From contig JAFXSH010000058.1 in assembly GCA_017525805.1 (NCBI GenBank), positions 1-64,000 on the forward strand: DNA of 64,000 bases. The letters are read 5' to 3'. The notes beneath the pieces were generated by a model, which saw only the letters and a program-made list of their open reading frames with translations, ran no database searches and was not told where the DNA came from. Source of the DNA: Clostridia bacterium. GTDB taxonomy: Bacteria; Bacillota_A; Clostridia; Christensenellales; Aristaeellaceae. Positions 1 to 8,162 of the stretch are shown here, one piece after another (within the stretch, counting starts at the first letter, position 1; each line of letters begins with the position of its first letter). Both the position numbers and the translations under genes were made by a program.

Positions 1-2
1 GG

Positions 3-236
3 GATCACAGGGATTTTTATACCACGCTCTATCATGCAGGTATGTCCTCCATCATGATGGAAACGATCATAAGCACGATTCAGATCACTCCGGAAATGCA
101 GAACCTGGAAGCCTACATGAAATCTTTCTGGGCATACGGTACTTACGGGTGGATGCTTGAATGGATCAAGCGGGGCATGCAGGAAAGTGGCAAGGAACTG
201 ACTGGCCTCTTTTCGCTTGCTCGGCAAACACAATAA
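3..236 (+). CDS. TetR-family regulator, C-terminal fragment (cut by window edge)
   Basis: The reading frame is open from the first bases of the window, so the N-terminal DNA-binding domain lies upstream. The visible 77 residues run DHRDFYTTLYHAG, then a helical stretch, then a segment like YGTYGWMLEWIKRGMQES. That last piece resembles the end of the C-terminal domain of TetR-type regulators found in Firmicutes, where a glycine/tyrosine helix is followed by EWIxxGM(K/Q)ES. The gene ends just ahead of a hairpin terminator. Ligand and target cannot be inferred. The family call rests on this short tail, so it is moderate. Confidence 0.55.
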   Translation, partial: DHRDFYTTLYHAGMSSIMMETIISTIQITPEMQNLEAYMKSFWAYGTYGWMLEWIKRGMQESGKELTGLFSLARQTQ

Positions 237-268
237 GGAAAGAATCACGAGATAAATCTCGCACACAT

Positions 269-315
269 AAAATGGCATCCTGCTGACTCACTGCGAATTT
301 TCAGGATGCCATTTT
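269..315. terminator. Hairpin terminator after the TetR gene
   Basis: A perfect 14-bp inverted repeat (269-282 with 302-315) encloses a 19-nt loop. Its A-rich left flank and T-rich right end make it usable in both directions. The rest of the 237-581 gap holds the promoter described next and nothing else recognisable. Confidence 0.7.
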
Positions 316-530
316 GTCTTCCTTCCTTTGGACATTTGCGTCGATTTTGGGTTTAGGCTCAAAATATCCCACAGACTGACAATTTTATTTTCAGTTCGCC
401 GGTGATCACGCTTTCCGCCCCCCGTTTCAAAATCGCTCATATATCGGTTTCCCGTTTTGCGGTCATTGGTTTTCGTTTTCATTTTAGCATGAAGGGCATC
501 AAGTAGCAATTCACCCGCGTCAAAAATCCC

Positions 531-559
531 TTGCGGCACCATTTTATACATGTTATAAT
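531..559 (+). promoter_or_regulatory. Sigma-A-type promoter of the ylmH-like gene
   Basis: TTGCGG (531-536), a 17-nt spacer and a consensus TATAAT (554-559) lie just ahead of the SD GGGAGG and the ATG at 582. Confidence 0.65.
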
Positions 560-581
560 TTCCCATCGGGAGGGCGCAAAC

Positions 582-1331
582 ATGGATGAGATTTTCAGGA
601 ACCGCGTGACGGAATGGGCGAATCGGAGCTGGAATCAGGGGATATACTGTTTTTCGCATTTTCTGGACCTGGCCCAGCGGTCCGATTTTCTGTCGCTCCT
701 TCCTTCTCTGCCGCCCGTTGCGTGGAAACTGTATGGCGGGGCGGAAGGATGCGAGCGGCAAATGCTGCGCTTTGGCGGCGAGGAAGCCTGCGGCTATGAC
801 GCGCCTTTTCCCATCCAATGCCTAAAAATCACGCCGCTGAACGCGAAATTCGCCGAACCCCTGACCCACCGGGATTATTTGGGGTCCCTCATGGCCCTGG
901 GCATGGAACGGGAAACCATGGGCGATATCGCGGTGAAGCCCGATGGAGCCTATCTGTTCTGCGAGGAACGCATTGCGCCTTACATTATCGAAAATTTCAC
1001 ACAGGCCCGGCATACCGCGTTACGCTGTGAAATCGCATCTTCCCTGCCGGAAGGGGCGCTGTTTGAAACCCGGCGGATGGTGGTGCAGGTGGCGTCCCAG
1101 CGGGTGGATGCCCTCATCGCCCACGTATTCAAAATGAGCAGGAGCGACGCCCAGGCCCTGTTCCCCGCCGGGAAAATCTTCATGTCCGGCCGACTGTGCG
1201 AAAGTCCGGGGCATACTCCTAAGCCCGGCGACATCGTTTCCGTCCGGGGTTTTGGACGCTTCCGGTACGTGGGCGTCGACAGCCTTTCCAAAAAGGGCAA
1301 GGAAAACACCGCCGTGGAGCTGTTTATTTGA
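582..1331 (+). CDS. YlmH-like RNA-binding protein with S4 domain
   Basis: The 249-residue product matches the YlmH/S4-domain family in layout. The N-terminal part resembles the RNA-binding region of YlmH, including an invariant-looking PLTHRDYLGSLMALGMERETMGDI block. The S4 domain follows at about residues 165-235 (RVDALIAHVFKMSRSDAQ, then KIFMSGRLCESPGHTPKPGD). YlmH proteins bind RNA or stalled large ribosomal subunits and are usually encoded in the dcw/ylm cell-division region; here the gene stands alone with its own promoter. The start at 582 follows a GGGAGG SD; an upstream in-frame ATG at 531 lies inside the promoter and is rejected. Confidence 0.85.
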   Translation: MDEIFRNRVTEWANRSWNQGIYCFSHFLDLAQRSDFLSLLPSLPPVAWKLYGGAEGCERQMLRFGGEEACGYDAPFPIQCLKITPLNAKFAEPLTHRDYLGSLMALGMERETMGDIAVKPDGAYLFCEERIAPYIIENFTQARHTALRCEIASSLPEGALFETRRMVVQVASQRVDALIAHVFKMSRSDAQALFPAGKIFMSGRLCESPGHTPKPGDIVSVRGFGRFRYVGVDSLSKKGKENTAVELFI

Positions 1332-1368
1332 ATGCAGCCCACCGTTTTATAAAAAACGGGAAGTTTTC

Positions 1369-1397
1369 TTGCTTTTCCCGCCATGATCTGATACAAT
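1369..1397 (+). promoter_or_regulatory. Promoter of the ROK kinase gene
   Basis: TTGCTT (1369-1374), 17-nt spacer, TACAAT (1392-1397). A short hairpin (1342-1359, arms ccgtttt/aaaacgg) just upstream may end the preceding ylmH-like transcript. Confidence 0.55.
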
Positions 1398-1457
1398 AGC
1401 ATCAACAAGGATATACAAAACGCCATCCATTTTACAAGATGCGCAGGGAGGTACAAC

Positions 1458-2387
1458 ATGAGCAAAAGAATCGGCGTTGATTTAGGCGGAACCACCGCAA
1501 AGTTAGGCGTGGTGACCGAGCAAAATGAAATCATTGAGCGCAAGGTAATCCCCACCGAAAAGGGCCTGACCTTTGAAGAAACCATCGCCGTGCTGTCGGA
1601 AGGCATCCTGAGCATGGGCGACGTGGGCATCGTGGGCTTCGGCGTGCCCAGCAGCTTAAAGCCCGTGGGCGACATCGTGATCCACGCCAACAACTTGGGC
1701 TGGAAAAACAAGGACCTGCGGGGCGAGCTGAAAAAGCACTTGGGCAATATTCCCGTCTTCATCGCCAACGACGCCGATTCCGCCGCCGTGGGCGAGTTTT
1801 TCCAGGGCGCGGGCCAGGGCTGCCAGAGCATGCTGATGCTCACCTTAGGCACCGGCGTGGGCGGCGGCTTCATTTACCAGGGCCGGCTGTACCGGGGCGG
1901 CAACGGCTGCGGGTTCGAGCCGGGCCACATGATCGTGCAGCAGGACGGCGTGGTCTGTTCCTGCGGCCTGCACGGGTGCTTGGAAGCCTACTGCTCCGCC
2001 ACCGCCATCATCCGGGAAATCACCGCATGCAAAAAATCCCACATCCTCCAGGATATGATCGCCGAAAACGGCGGCAAAGGCAATGCCCGCATGCTGTTTG
2101 ACGCGGTGCGCGCGGACGATCGCTATGCCAAGAGCATCTTAGAAAAGTATGTGCATACCCTGGCCATCGGCATCGGCAGCCTGACCACCATCCTGCGGCC
2201 CGAAATCGTAGTTATCGGCGGCGGCGTCAGCGGCGCGGGCGATCTGCTGTTTGAGCCCCTCCGGGAAGAAGTGAAGCGCACCACATTCAGCTATGACGTG
2301 ATCGGCGGCGCGGCCATCATCCCCGCCGCCTTGGGCAACGACGCGGGCATCATCGGCGCGGCCCTGCTGGACCGGGTGCTGATCTAA
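1458..2387 (+). CDS. glk: ROK-family glucokinase
   Basis: A 309-residue ROK kinase, predicted to phosphorylate glucose to glucose-6-phosphate with ATP in the cytoplasm. The N-terminal phosphate-binding loop GVDLGGTTAKLGVV, the catalytic region FIANDADSAAVGEF, LTLGTGVGGG, and the zinc-binding ROK signature (EPGHMIV followed by CSCGLHGCLEAYCS) are all present. The Cys cluster CSCGLHGC supplies the structural zinc. The C-terminal VIGGGVSGAGD motif is intact. The start follows GGGAGG at good spacing. Substrate within the ROK family (glucose versus other hexoses) cannot be fixed from sequence, though length and motifs fit bacterial GlcK. Confidence 0.88.
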   Translation: MSKRIGVDLGGTTAKLGVVTEQNEIIERKVIPTEKGLTFEETIAVLSEGILSMGDVGIVGFGVPSSLKPVGDIVIHANNLGWKNKDLRGELKKHLGNIPVFIANDADSAAVGEFFQGAGQGCQSMLMLTLGTGVGGGFIYQGRLYRGGNGCGFEPGHMIVQQDGVVCSCGLHGCLEAYCSATAIIREITACKKSHILQDMIAENGGKGNARMLFDAVRADDRYAKSILEKYVHTLAIGIGSLTTILRPEIVVIGGGVSGAGDLLFEPLREEVKRTTFSYDVIGGAAIIPAALGNDAGIIGAALLDRVLI

Positions 2388-2397
2388 GGGCGTAACG

Positions 2398-2444
2398 AAA
2401 ACAGGCGGCAGTCCCAAAAGCAATGGGATTACCGCCTGTTTTTT
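2398..2444. terminator. Bidirectional terminator between glk and the HPr fusion gene
   Basis: Arms aaaacaggcgg...ccgcctgtttttt flank an inner stem (gtccca/tgggat) with T tract on both sides. It sits between convergent genes. Confidence 0.85.
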
Positions 2445-2457
2445 GTACTTGAACGCG

Positions 2458-3489
2458 CTACTCCGCCTTTTTGATTTCCTCCAGCGCCTCAAAGCAGAAA
2501 TCCTCAGCCTGGCCCTCGTCGTAGAACATGCCCAGGCCCGTTTCATAGGCGTTCAGGGCGGCCTGGATCACCCGCTGGTGATCGGTGGACATATGGCGCA
2601 GGGCCCATTCGCCGCCCTCCTTTTTGCTCAGCACCTTCCCTTTCTGGCAATAAGCCACGGCCCGGGCCAGGTTCAAAACAAAATATACGGGGTTTTCATG
2701 CAGATGACCCTCGGCGTCCTCCACATCGTACCGGATGGCGCGCAAAGCGTCCTCCCGCGTTACCTGATCGAACACCCTGCGGATGCCGGGGCCGTGCACC
2801 GCCACGCCGTGGGCGTGCAGGTTCAGGATGTGGGCGGTCAGATCGGGGTCTTCCCCATGCATGCGGGTGCAGAAGCCCCGGGCGTCCCGTTCATAATCCC
2901 GCTTGTAGCGGTTGGAATAGTGCAGCTCATAGGGAATGGGGTAGGGAATGTTCCGGCAGTACTTTTCCAAAATCACGCTCATTTCAAAGCCTGCCGGAGG
3001 TGCGTCGGGGGCCAGGCTGTACAGCGTTTCCACCAGGGCGATCTTGTTTTCCGCCGACAGGGGACGCCGCGCCACCACCAGAAAATCGATATCGCTGCGC
3101 TCCCACTGGAAGCAGCCCGCCGCCAGGGAACCGTGCAGATAAATGCCCAGCAGTTTATCCTGCAAAAGCGTTTGATACCGGTCCTTGATCACCTGCATCA
3201 GCTGCTCCGCGTCCGCCGGGCCCTTGGGCGGGGCCACCCCGTTGTCCAGCAGGGTTTTGATGGCCTCGAAAGCCTTTTCCTCATCCTCGCCGTCCACGAT
3301 CAGGGTCACGGGCTCATGCTCGGTCATCCCTAAAGACAGGATGCCCAGCATGGACTTGCCGTTGATGGTGCGGCTGCGGTGCTCAAAAATGATCCGGGAC
3401 GCATACTGCCCCGCGATATGCACCATATGCTCAATCTGCGTGCGGTTCAAGGGTGTTACGCCCGATAAATCCAGCGTCTGCTTGATCAT
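2458..3489 (-). CDS. HPr/Crh-like domain fused to AadA-like nucleotidyltransferase
   Basis: The product has 343 residues in two modules. Residues 1-85 are HPr-like: the segment NGKSMLGILSLGM aligns with HPr and puts a serine at exactly position 46, the regulatory Ser of HPr/Crh. Position 15, the catalytic His of HPr, is Asn here, so the domain is Crh-like and cannot carry phosphate in the PTS. Residues 105-343 resemble aminoglycoside adenylyltransferases: HGSLAAG and SDIDFLV (Asp133 and Asp135) form the nucleotidyltransferase metal site, and the C-terminal part has the AadA-type SKKEGGEWAL motif. It follows whiA, the place where crh or an HPr-like gene is normally found. I chose the ATG at 3489 because it gives HPr numbering; GTG 3510 and ATG 3498 are alternatives. 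The gene overlaps the end of whiA by about 59 nt. Antibiotic modification is possible but not shown. Confidence 0.8.
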   Translation of the reverse strand: MIKQTLDLSGVTPLNRTQIEHMVHIAGQYASRIIFEHRSRTINGKSMLGILSLGMTEHEPVTLIVDGEDEEKAFEAIKTLLDNGVAPPKGPADAEQLMQVIKDRYQTLLQDKLLGIYLHGSLAAGCFQWERSDIDFLVVARRPLSAENKIALVETLYSLAPDAPPAGFEMSVILEKYCRNIPYPIPYELHYSNRYKRDYERDARGFCTRMHGEDPDLTAHILNLHAHGVAVHGPGIRRVFDQVTREDALRAIRYDVEDAEGHLHENPVYFVLNLARAVAYCQKGKVLSKKEGGEWALRHMSTDHQRVIQAALNAYETGLGMFYDEGQAEDFCFEALEEIKKAE

Positions 3490-4441
3490 CGTTTCCATCC
3501 CCACTCTCACTTTTATCTTCCAGTACGTGTGCCATTAGCGCGCGCATCCGGTGATTGACGCCGGATTTGCCGATGGGCTTGGCAAGCATCTGGCCCAATT
3601 CCTCCAAGGAGGCTTCTGGATGCAGCATCCTAAGCCTCCCCAGCTCCTGTAAAGCCGGGGGCAGACCGCCCAAGCTGTGGGCCAGGGAATAGGCCGTAAT
3701 GGCCCGCGCCTGCTTTTCCCCCGCCAACAATTGTTTTTTCAGGTTGGCTTCGTCGCAGTTCCGCGCCCGGTTGGCCTGGTTGCGGGCGTCCCGGGAAATG
3801 CGGGTGTTTTCCATATCCAGCAGGGCGCTGTGGGCCCCCATGAGCGCTAAGCAGGAAACCACGTCGTCCCCCCTGCGCAGATACACCACGTCCGTGTCCC
3901 GCCTCTTTGTCAGATGGGACTGGACGCCGCTTTTTTCCAGCATTTTCATCAGCGCTTCCGCGTGGCCGCCGGTGGTAACGAATTCCAAATGATATTCCTG
4001 ATCCGGCGATACCACGCTGCCCGCGCCCAAAAAAGCCGCGCGCACGAAAGCCGCCCGGCAGCAGCGCCGGGTCAGCGCCGCCCGGGGCACGCCCTTGAAC
4101 ACTGTGCCGCCTTCGCTTTCCTGTAACATGCGCAGGGCCACCAGCAGCCGCGTGCTTTCCGTCTCCGGCACCGTCAAAATGGACAGCCGCCTGCCGCCCA
4201 GCCGCTTATGGCGGTTGAATTCCAGCAGGGGCGTGATTTCCATGCGGCGCTTGAGCAAAAGAAAGATGCGCTTAGCCAGGGCGGGATTCTCCGTTTCATA
4301 AATCACCCGTGCTTTTCCCCCGCCGGCCAAACGCAGGGAACCGCAGGTCTGGGTCAGGGCGCTCAATTCCGACAGCATGCAGCAGTGCTTTTCCGGCGTC
4401 ACGCGCAGCAGTTCTTCTTTCACGCGGGAAGAAAAGCTCAT
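3431..4441 (-). CDS. whiA: DNA-binding protein WhiA
   Basis: A 336-residue WhiA. It has the N-terminal domain starting MSFSSRVKEELLRV, a LAGLIDADG-like middle (FVRAAFLGAGSVVSPDQEYH), the conserved NxDxANxxK segment (RNCDEANLKKQ), and a C-terminal helix-turn-helix ending in KSGVNHRMRAL. WhiA controls sporulation and division genes in Actinobacteria and affects chromosome segregation and division in Bacillus. The start overlaps the murB stop by 4 nt (ATGA), showing translational coupling. The last ~20 residues are polar and low-complexity and overlap the next gene. In many Firmicutes rapZ and yvcK (gluP) come directly upstream; both are absent here, with murB taking their place. Confidence 0.93.
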   Translation of the reverse strand: MSFSSRVKEELLRVTPEKHCCMLSELSALTQTCGSLRLAGGGKARVIYETENPALAKRIFLLLKRRMEITPLLEFNRHKRLGGRRLSILTVPETESTRLLVALRMLQESEGGTVFKGVPRAALTRRCCRAAFVRAAFLGAGSVVSPDQEYHLEFVTTGGHAEALMKMLEKSGVQSHLTKRRDTDVVYLRRGDDVVSCLALMGAHSALLDMENTRISRDARNQANRARNCDEANLKKQLLAGEKQARAITAYSLAHSLGGLPPALQELGRLRMLHPEASLEELGQMLAKPIGKSGVNHRMRALMAHVLEDKSESGDGNDDQADAGFIGRNTLEPHAD

Positions 4442-5349
4442 GGATCCTCCCCCACGATGCGGACCTCCGGCTCCAATGCCACGCCGTATGCGGTTTGCAC
4501 TTTTTCCTGCACCAGCTTCATCAACTCAAGGAAATCGGAAGCGGTAGCGCCTCCCGCGTTGATCAGGAAGCCCGCGTGCTTTTCGCTCACCTGTGCGCCG
4601 CCGATCTTTTGGCCTTTGAGGCCCGCGCCCTCAATCAGCGCCCCGGCGAAGTGCCCTTCCGGACGCTTAAAAAACGACCCGGCGCTGGGATAATTCAGGG
4701 GCTGCTTTTCCTTCCGCCGGGCGGCATAATCCCGCATGGCGGCATCGATCTGCTCTTTTTCGCCTTTTTCCAGACGGAAGCGCGCGCCAAGCACGATCCA
4801 TTTTTCTTCCATGGCCCGGCTGTGCCGGTAGCCAAACCGCATATCGCCGCCCGGGATCTCGCGCACCGCGCCGCGATCCAGCACGGTCACGCTTTCGATA
4901 GATTTTCCCAGCTCGCCGCCGTAAGCCCCGGCGTTCATATACACGCCGCCGCCCACTGTGCCGGGAATGCCCTGGGCAAATTCCAATCCGGTCAGGGACG
5001 CCGCCGCCGCTTCGCAGGCCAGCACGCTCAGCAGCGCGCCCGCCTGGGCTTTCAGTCCATGTTCCCACGGTTCGATCCGGGAAAACGCTTTGCCCAGCCT
5101 AATCACCAGTCCCCGGAAGCCTCCGTCCCGCACCAGCAGATTGGACCCGTTGCCCATCAGCAGCACAGGCAAACCCGCTTCCTTGGCGGCGTTCAGCAGG
5201 ACGGCCAATTCCCTTTCCGAAGCCGGTTCTGCGAAATAATCCGCCGGACCGCCTACGCGCAGGGTGGTATACCTATCCAAAAAAATGTGCTGTTGTATGT
5301 TGATGGATGGTTCTTGAAGGACCATTCTTTCAAAAAATTCCATATTCAC
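4438..5349 (-). CDS. murB: UDP-N-acetylenolpyruvoylglucosamine reductase MurB
   Basis: A 303-residue FAD flavoenzyme that reduces enolpyruvyl-UDP-GlcNAc to UDP-N-acetylmuramate for peptidoglycan synthesis. The FAD-binding region contains LLMGNGSNLLVRDGGFRGLV and GIPGTVGGGVYMNAGAYGGE. The catalytic serine lies in PSAGSFFKRPEG, typical of the shorter MurB type. The C-terminal acid is in PEVRIVG. The start is GTG at 5349 or ATG at 5343; GGGGTGA precedes both, so this is unresolved. It leads a murB-whiA-HPr fusion operon with its own promoter. Confidence 0.93.
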   Translation of the reverse strand: MNMEFFERMVLQEPSINIQQHIFLDRYTTLRVGGPADYFAEPASERELAVLLNAAKEAGLPVLLMGNGSNLLVRDGGFRGLVIRLGKAFSRIEPWEHGLKAQAGALLSVLACEAAAASLTGLEFAQGIPGTVGGGVYMNAGAYGGELGKSIESVTVLDRGAVREIPGGDMRFGYRHSRAMEEKWIVLGARFRLEKGEKEQIDAAMRDYAARRKEKQPLNYPSAGSFFKRPEGHFAGALIEGAGLKGQKIGGAQVSEKHAGFLINAGGATASDFLELMKLVQEKVQTAYGVALEPEVRIVGEDP

Positions 5350-5364
5350 TCATTCACCCCGGTT

Positions 5365-5393
5365 ATTATATCAAAATTCCCACGTCCCTGCAA
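5365..5393 (-). promoter_or_regulatory. Promoter of the murB-whiA operon
   Basis: On the minus strand TTGCAG (5388-5393), 17-nt spacer, TATAAT (5365-5370). The -35 lies within the loop side of the hairpin that ends the manA transcript. Confidence 0.6.
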
Positions 5394-5404
5394 GGGGGCG
5401 TGGG
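5375..5404 (-). terminator. Terminator after manA
   Basis: Stem cccacg/cgtggg (5379-5384, 5399-5404) with inner GC pairs, followed on the minus strand by AATTTTGA. Position immediately downstream of the manA stop supports it. Confidence 0.55.
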
Positions 5405-5456
5405 CTATATTTTATACGAAAATTCTTTTTTTATACCATTTTTTCCATTTTTGTTA

Positions 5457-6401
5457 TCAAACGGCAGGATAAGCCAAAAGTGCGGCCGGGGCGGACAGGG
5501 TCAGATCATATCCGTCGGCGGGCAGCAGAGCGGTGTGTCCGGCGGGGACGCGCAGGCTTCCTTCCTTCCAATTCAGGCTGCATTCCTTGATGGCCGTGAA
5601 AAACGCGAACCTGCGGGGATCGGCGGGCAGAACGCCTTCAAAATCCTGAAAGCGGTCCAGACCGAAATAATGCTCGTCCAGCAGCCGGAACCGGCCCTTT
5701 TCCACTTCTGTTTCGGCGGCGGCGTCCAATTGGGCGTTCACGTCCGTCACGTCCACAGCCTTCTGGATGTGCAGTTCCCGCTTGTTGCCGTTTTTGTCCT
5801 TCCGCTCCCAATCGTAGAAGCGGTAGGTCACGTCGCTGCTCTGCTGAATTTCGTACAGCACGATACCCGCGCCGATGGCATGCACCATCCCGGCGGGAAT
5901 GTAATAGGTTTCCCCCGCGCGCACCTTTACCCGGCGCAGCAGGTATTCCACTTCCGCCCCAGCCTGGGACGCTTTCAGCAGCGTTTCTTTATCGGTGCCC
6001 GCTTTCACGCCGTACACCAATTCGGCCCCCGGCGCGGCGAACAGGATGTGCCATGCTTCGGTTTTGCCAAGCTTCCCTTCCACTTTGGCGGCGTAAGCGT
6101 CATCGGGGTGCACCTGCACGCTCAAAGTGTCCTTGGCGTCCAGGAGCTTGAGCAAAAGCGGAAACGGATGGGCAAAGCCCGGGCCGGTGATCTTCTCCCC
6201 GTATTTTTCGATCAGCTCCGGCAACGTCGTTCCTTGCGGGTCCCGGCTTTCCAGCCCCGGAATGGCGCTCACTTCCAGCGCCTCACCCGTATGCTCTCCG
6301 GGGATGTCCTTGCGGAACATGCTGCGCAGTCCCTCCCCGCCCCAAGGCGTGGCCGCGCCATAGCGATAGGCGGGGGTCATTAAAATCGGCGCGATGGGCA
6401 T
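5457..6401 (-). CDS. manA: Class I mannose-6-phosphate isomerase
   Basis: A 314-residue type I phosphomannose isomerase that interconverts mannose-6-phosphate and fructose-6-phosphate. The zinc site is visible: QVHPDD supplies Gln and His, the Glu is in GKTEAWHIL, and the last His is in PAGMVHAIG. Length fits the short Firmicutes ManA (about 315). The ATG at 6401 is preferred because AGGAGG lies 8 nt ahead; the ATG at 6407 sits only 2 nt after that SD. It is the last gene of a seven-gene minus-strand operon. Confidence 0.9.
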   Translation of the reverse strand: MPIAPILMTPAYRYGAATPWGGEGLRSMFRKDIPGEHTGEALEVSAIPGLESRDPQGTTLPELIEKYGEKITGPGFAHPFPLLLKLLDAKDTLSVQVHPDDAYAAKVEGKLGKTEAWHILFAAPGAELVYGVKAGTDKETLLKASQAGAEVEYLLRRVKVRAGETYYIPAGMVHAIGAGIVLYEIQQSSDVTYRFYDWERKDKNGNKRELHIQKAVDVTDVNAQLDAAAETEVEKGRFRLLDEHYFGLDRFQDFEGVLPADPRRFAFFTAIKECSLNWKEGSLRVPAGHTALLPADGYDLTLSAPAALLAYPAV

Positions 6402-6416
6402 TTTCATGTCCTCCTT

Positions 6417-6776
6417 TTACTCCACCGCTTTGGTAGCGATCACGTCCACCCCGGTGCCGCACACGTCGGGAATCAGCACGTCCCCGGCGGCGATGGGCGC
6501 GGTAAAGGGCTTGGCCATGATGGCCCGCATGCAGTCGTCGATCAGCTTCTTGGGGATGGGGGTGCGGGTCTTGAGGCTCACGGGCATTTCCCGATCCTTC
6601 ACCGGAGCCACAGCGGTGACCATCCGCAGGGGGGCCACGCATTCCTGGCGGGCGTAGGTATCGCCGCGCTTGCAGGTGTTGCCCTTGACGGACAGCACGG
6701 TTTCCCCTTCATGGGTCACTTCCATACGGCAGCCCACAGGGCAGTTGATGCAGGTGATGATTTCAGTGGTGGCCAT
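6417..6776 (-). CDS. DUF1667 cysteine-motif protein
   Basis: A 119-residue protein beginning with CINCPVGCRMEV, a Cys-x2-Cys-x3-Cys motif resembling the N-terminal iron-sulfur motif of molybdopterin oxidoreductases, plus further cysteines in NTCKRG, RQECVAPLRM and DVCGTG. This is the pattern of DUF1667, normally encoded beside an anaerobic glycerol-3-phosphate dehydrogenase and an FAD/NAD oxidoreductase. Here neither partner is nearby; the gene lies 3 nt from pepV and 15 nt from manA. A redox or cofactor-handling role is inferred from the family context only. Confidence 0.8.
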   Translation of the reverse strand: MATTEIITCINCPVGCRMEVTHEGETVLSVKGNTCKRGDTYARQECVAPLRMVTAVAPVKDREMPVSLKTRTPIPKKLIDDCMRAIMAKPFTAPIAAGDVLIPDVCGTGVDVIATKAVE

Positions 6777-6779
6777 TTT

Positions 6780-8159
6780 TCATTCCTCACTTTTCTTTCC
6801 CGCCAGCCGGATGATGGCGCGGGCAAAAATTCGCGCGTTCTGGAACAGGGATTCTTCCGTGATATACTCGTCGGCCTGGTGGGCCATTTCCGTTTCGCCG
6901 GGGAACAGCGCGCCGAAAGCCACGCCCTCCTCCATGGACTGGGCGTAGGTGCCCCCGCCGATGGCGATGGTGCGCTTTTCTCCGCCGGTCACCTCGTGAT
7001 AGGCTTCCAGCAGCTCCTGCACCAGCTCGGTCTTGTCGCTGACGAAGTGGGGCGGCCGGGTGCCCGCGTCTTCCGCTTTCAGGTACTGGAGGCGCTGGTT
7101 CAGCAGCTCATACATGCGGTCCGGATGGAACAGCACGGGATAACGCACGTCCATGACCGCTTCCACTTTCCCATTTTCAATGCGGATGATGTCGAGGCTT
7201 CCCGTCAATTCGCCGGACACATCGTCCCGCATGGCGATGCCGAGGTTTTCTCCGTTATAGGTCATGCCCACGCTGTCGGCCAGCTCCAGCAGGGCGCCCT
7301 GAACGCCCAATTCCTTGAAGATCAGGAGCATCTGGCCGATGGCGTTTTTCCCGTGTGAAGGGAATGCCGCATGGCCGGTGAGGCCCGTTGTTTCCAAGAT
7401 CACCGCGCCGTTGCCCAATGTGGCCTTTACAGGGAAGCCGAGCTTCTTGCCCGCTTCCTCGGCCTTTGCGGCAAGGTCTTCATCGCCCTCCACCAGGGCG
7501 GAGGCAAAGCCGGGGATCACGTTGGTCCTTTCGCCCACCTGCATGGACAGCACCTGCAGGCCTTCCGGGCAAAGGTCGCCCACGAAGCGCACATGGGAGC
7601 CGCCCTTTTCGATGTTGATCACCGGGTAATCCGCGTCCGGGCTGAACCCGGAACGGGGCATTTCCGTTACCTTTTTATAGTACGCCATATCGGAGGAGCC
7701 GCATTCCTCGTCGCAGCCCAAGATCAGACGCACCTTGCGGCGCAGGGGAACGCCCGCTTCCTTCACCGCCCGCATGGCGTACAGCGCCGCCACCGCCGGG
7801 CCCTTGTCGTCGCTGGTTCCCCGGCCGTAGATTTTGCCATCCACGCGCTCGCCGCCAAAGGGGTCCTTGGTCCAGCCGTCGCCCACGGGCACCACGTCCA
7901 GGTGGGCCAAGATGGCCAGGGCATCCCGGGTGCCGCCCTCGCCAAGATCGGCGTGACCGGCGTAACCGTCAAAAATCTGGGTTTTCAGGCCGAACTTCGC
8001 GCAGTCCGCCATGGCGGTATCCAGCGCCTGCCGGGCCGCTTCCCCAAAGGGCGCGCCGGGGGCCGCCTCCCCTTTCACGCTGGGAACGCGCACCCACTTC
8101 TGCACCGTTTCCATCATTTCTTCCCGGTATTGCGATAAAAGCTGTTCAATCTTGTCCAT
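6780..8159 (-). CDS. pepV: M20A-family dipeptidase, PepV-like
   Basis: A 459-residue M20 metallopeptidase predicted to cleave dipeptides in the cytoplasm. Binuclear zinc ligands are visible: His in LAHLDVVPVGDGW, the bridging Asp in GRGTSDDKGP, the Glu pair in GCDEECGSSD, Asp in FSPDADYPVI, and the late His in EMAHQADEY. These spacings and the length (PepV is about 470) favour PepV over other M20 members. The start is an ATG 3 nt after the aminotransferase stop. Confidence 0.9.
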   Translation of the reverse strand: MDKIEQLLSQYREEMMETVQKWVRVPSVKGEAAPGAPFGEAARQALDTAMADCAKFGLKTQIFDGYAGHADLGEGGTRDALAILAHLDVVPVGDGWTKDPFGGERVDGKIYGRGTSDDKGPAVAALYAMRAVKEAGVPLRRKVRLILGCDEECGSSDMAYYKKVTEMPRSGFSPDADYPVINIEKGGSHVRFVGDLCPEGLQVLSMQVGERTNVIPGFASALVEGDEDLAAKAEEAGKKLGFPVKATLGNGAVILETTGLTGHAAFPSHGKNAIGQMLLIFKELGVQGALLELADSVGMTYNGENLGIAMRDDVSGELTGSLDIIRIENGKVEAVMDVRYPVLFHPDRMYELLNQRLQYLKAEDAGTRPPHFVSDKTELVQELLEAYHEVTGGEKRTIAIGGGTYAQSMEEGVAFGALFPGETEMAHQADEYITEESLFQNARIFARAIIRLAGKKSEE

Positions 8160-8162
8160 GAA

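Noticed and set aside
288..818. A 176-codon minus-strand frame crossing the promoter of the ylmH-like gene
   Set aside because: Overlaps a terminator, promoter and the ylmH-like coding region; composition is not protein-like.
2458..3489. Simple acquired aminoglycoside resistance gene
   Set aside because: No mobile element or compositional break is visible, it is translationally linked to whiA, and it carries a Crh-like domain; resistance is not shown.
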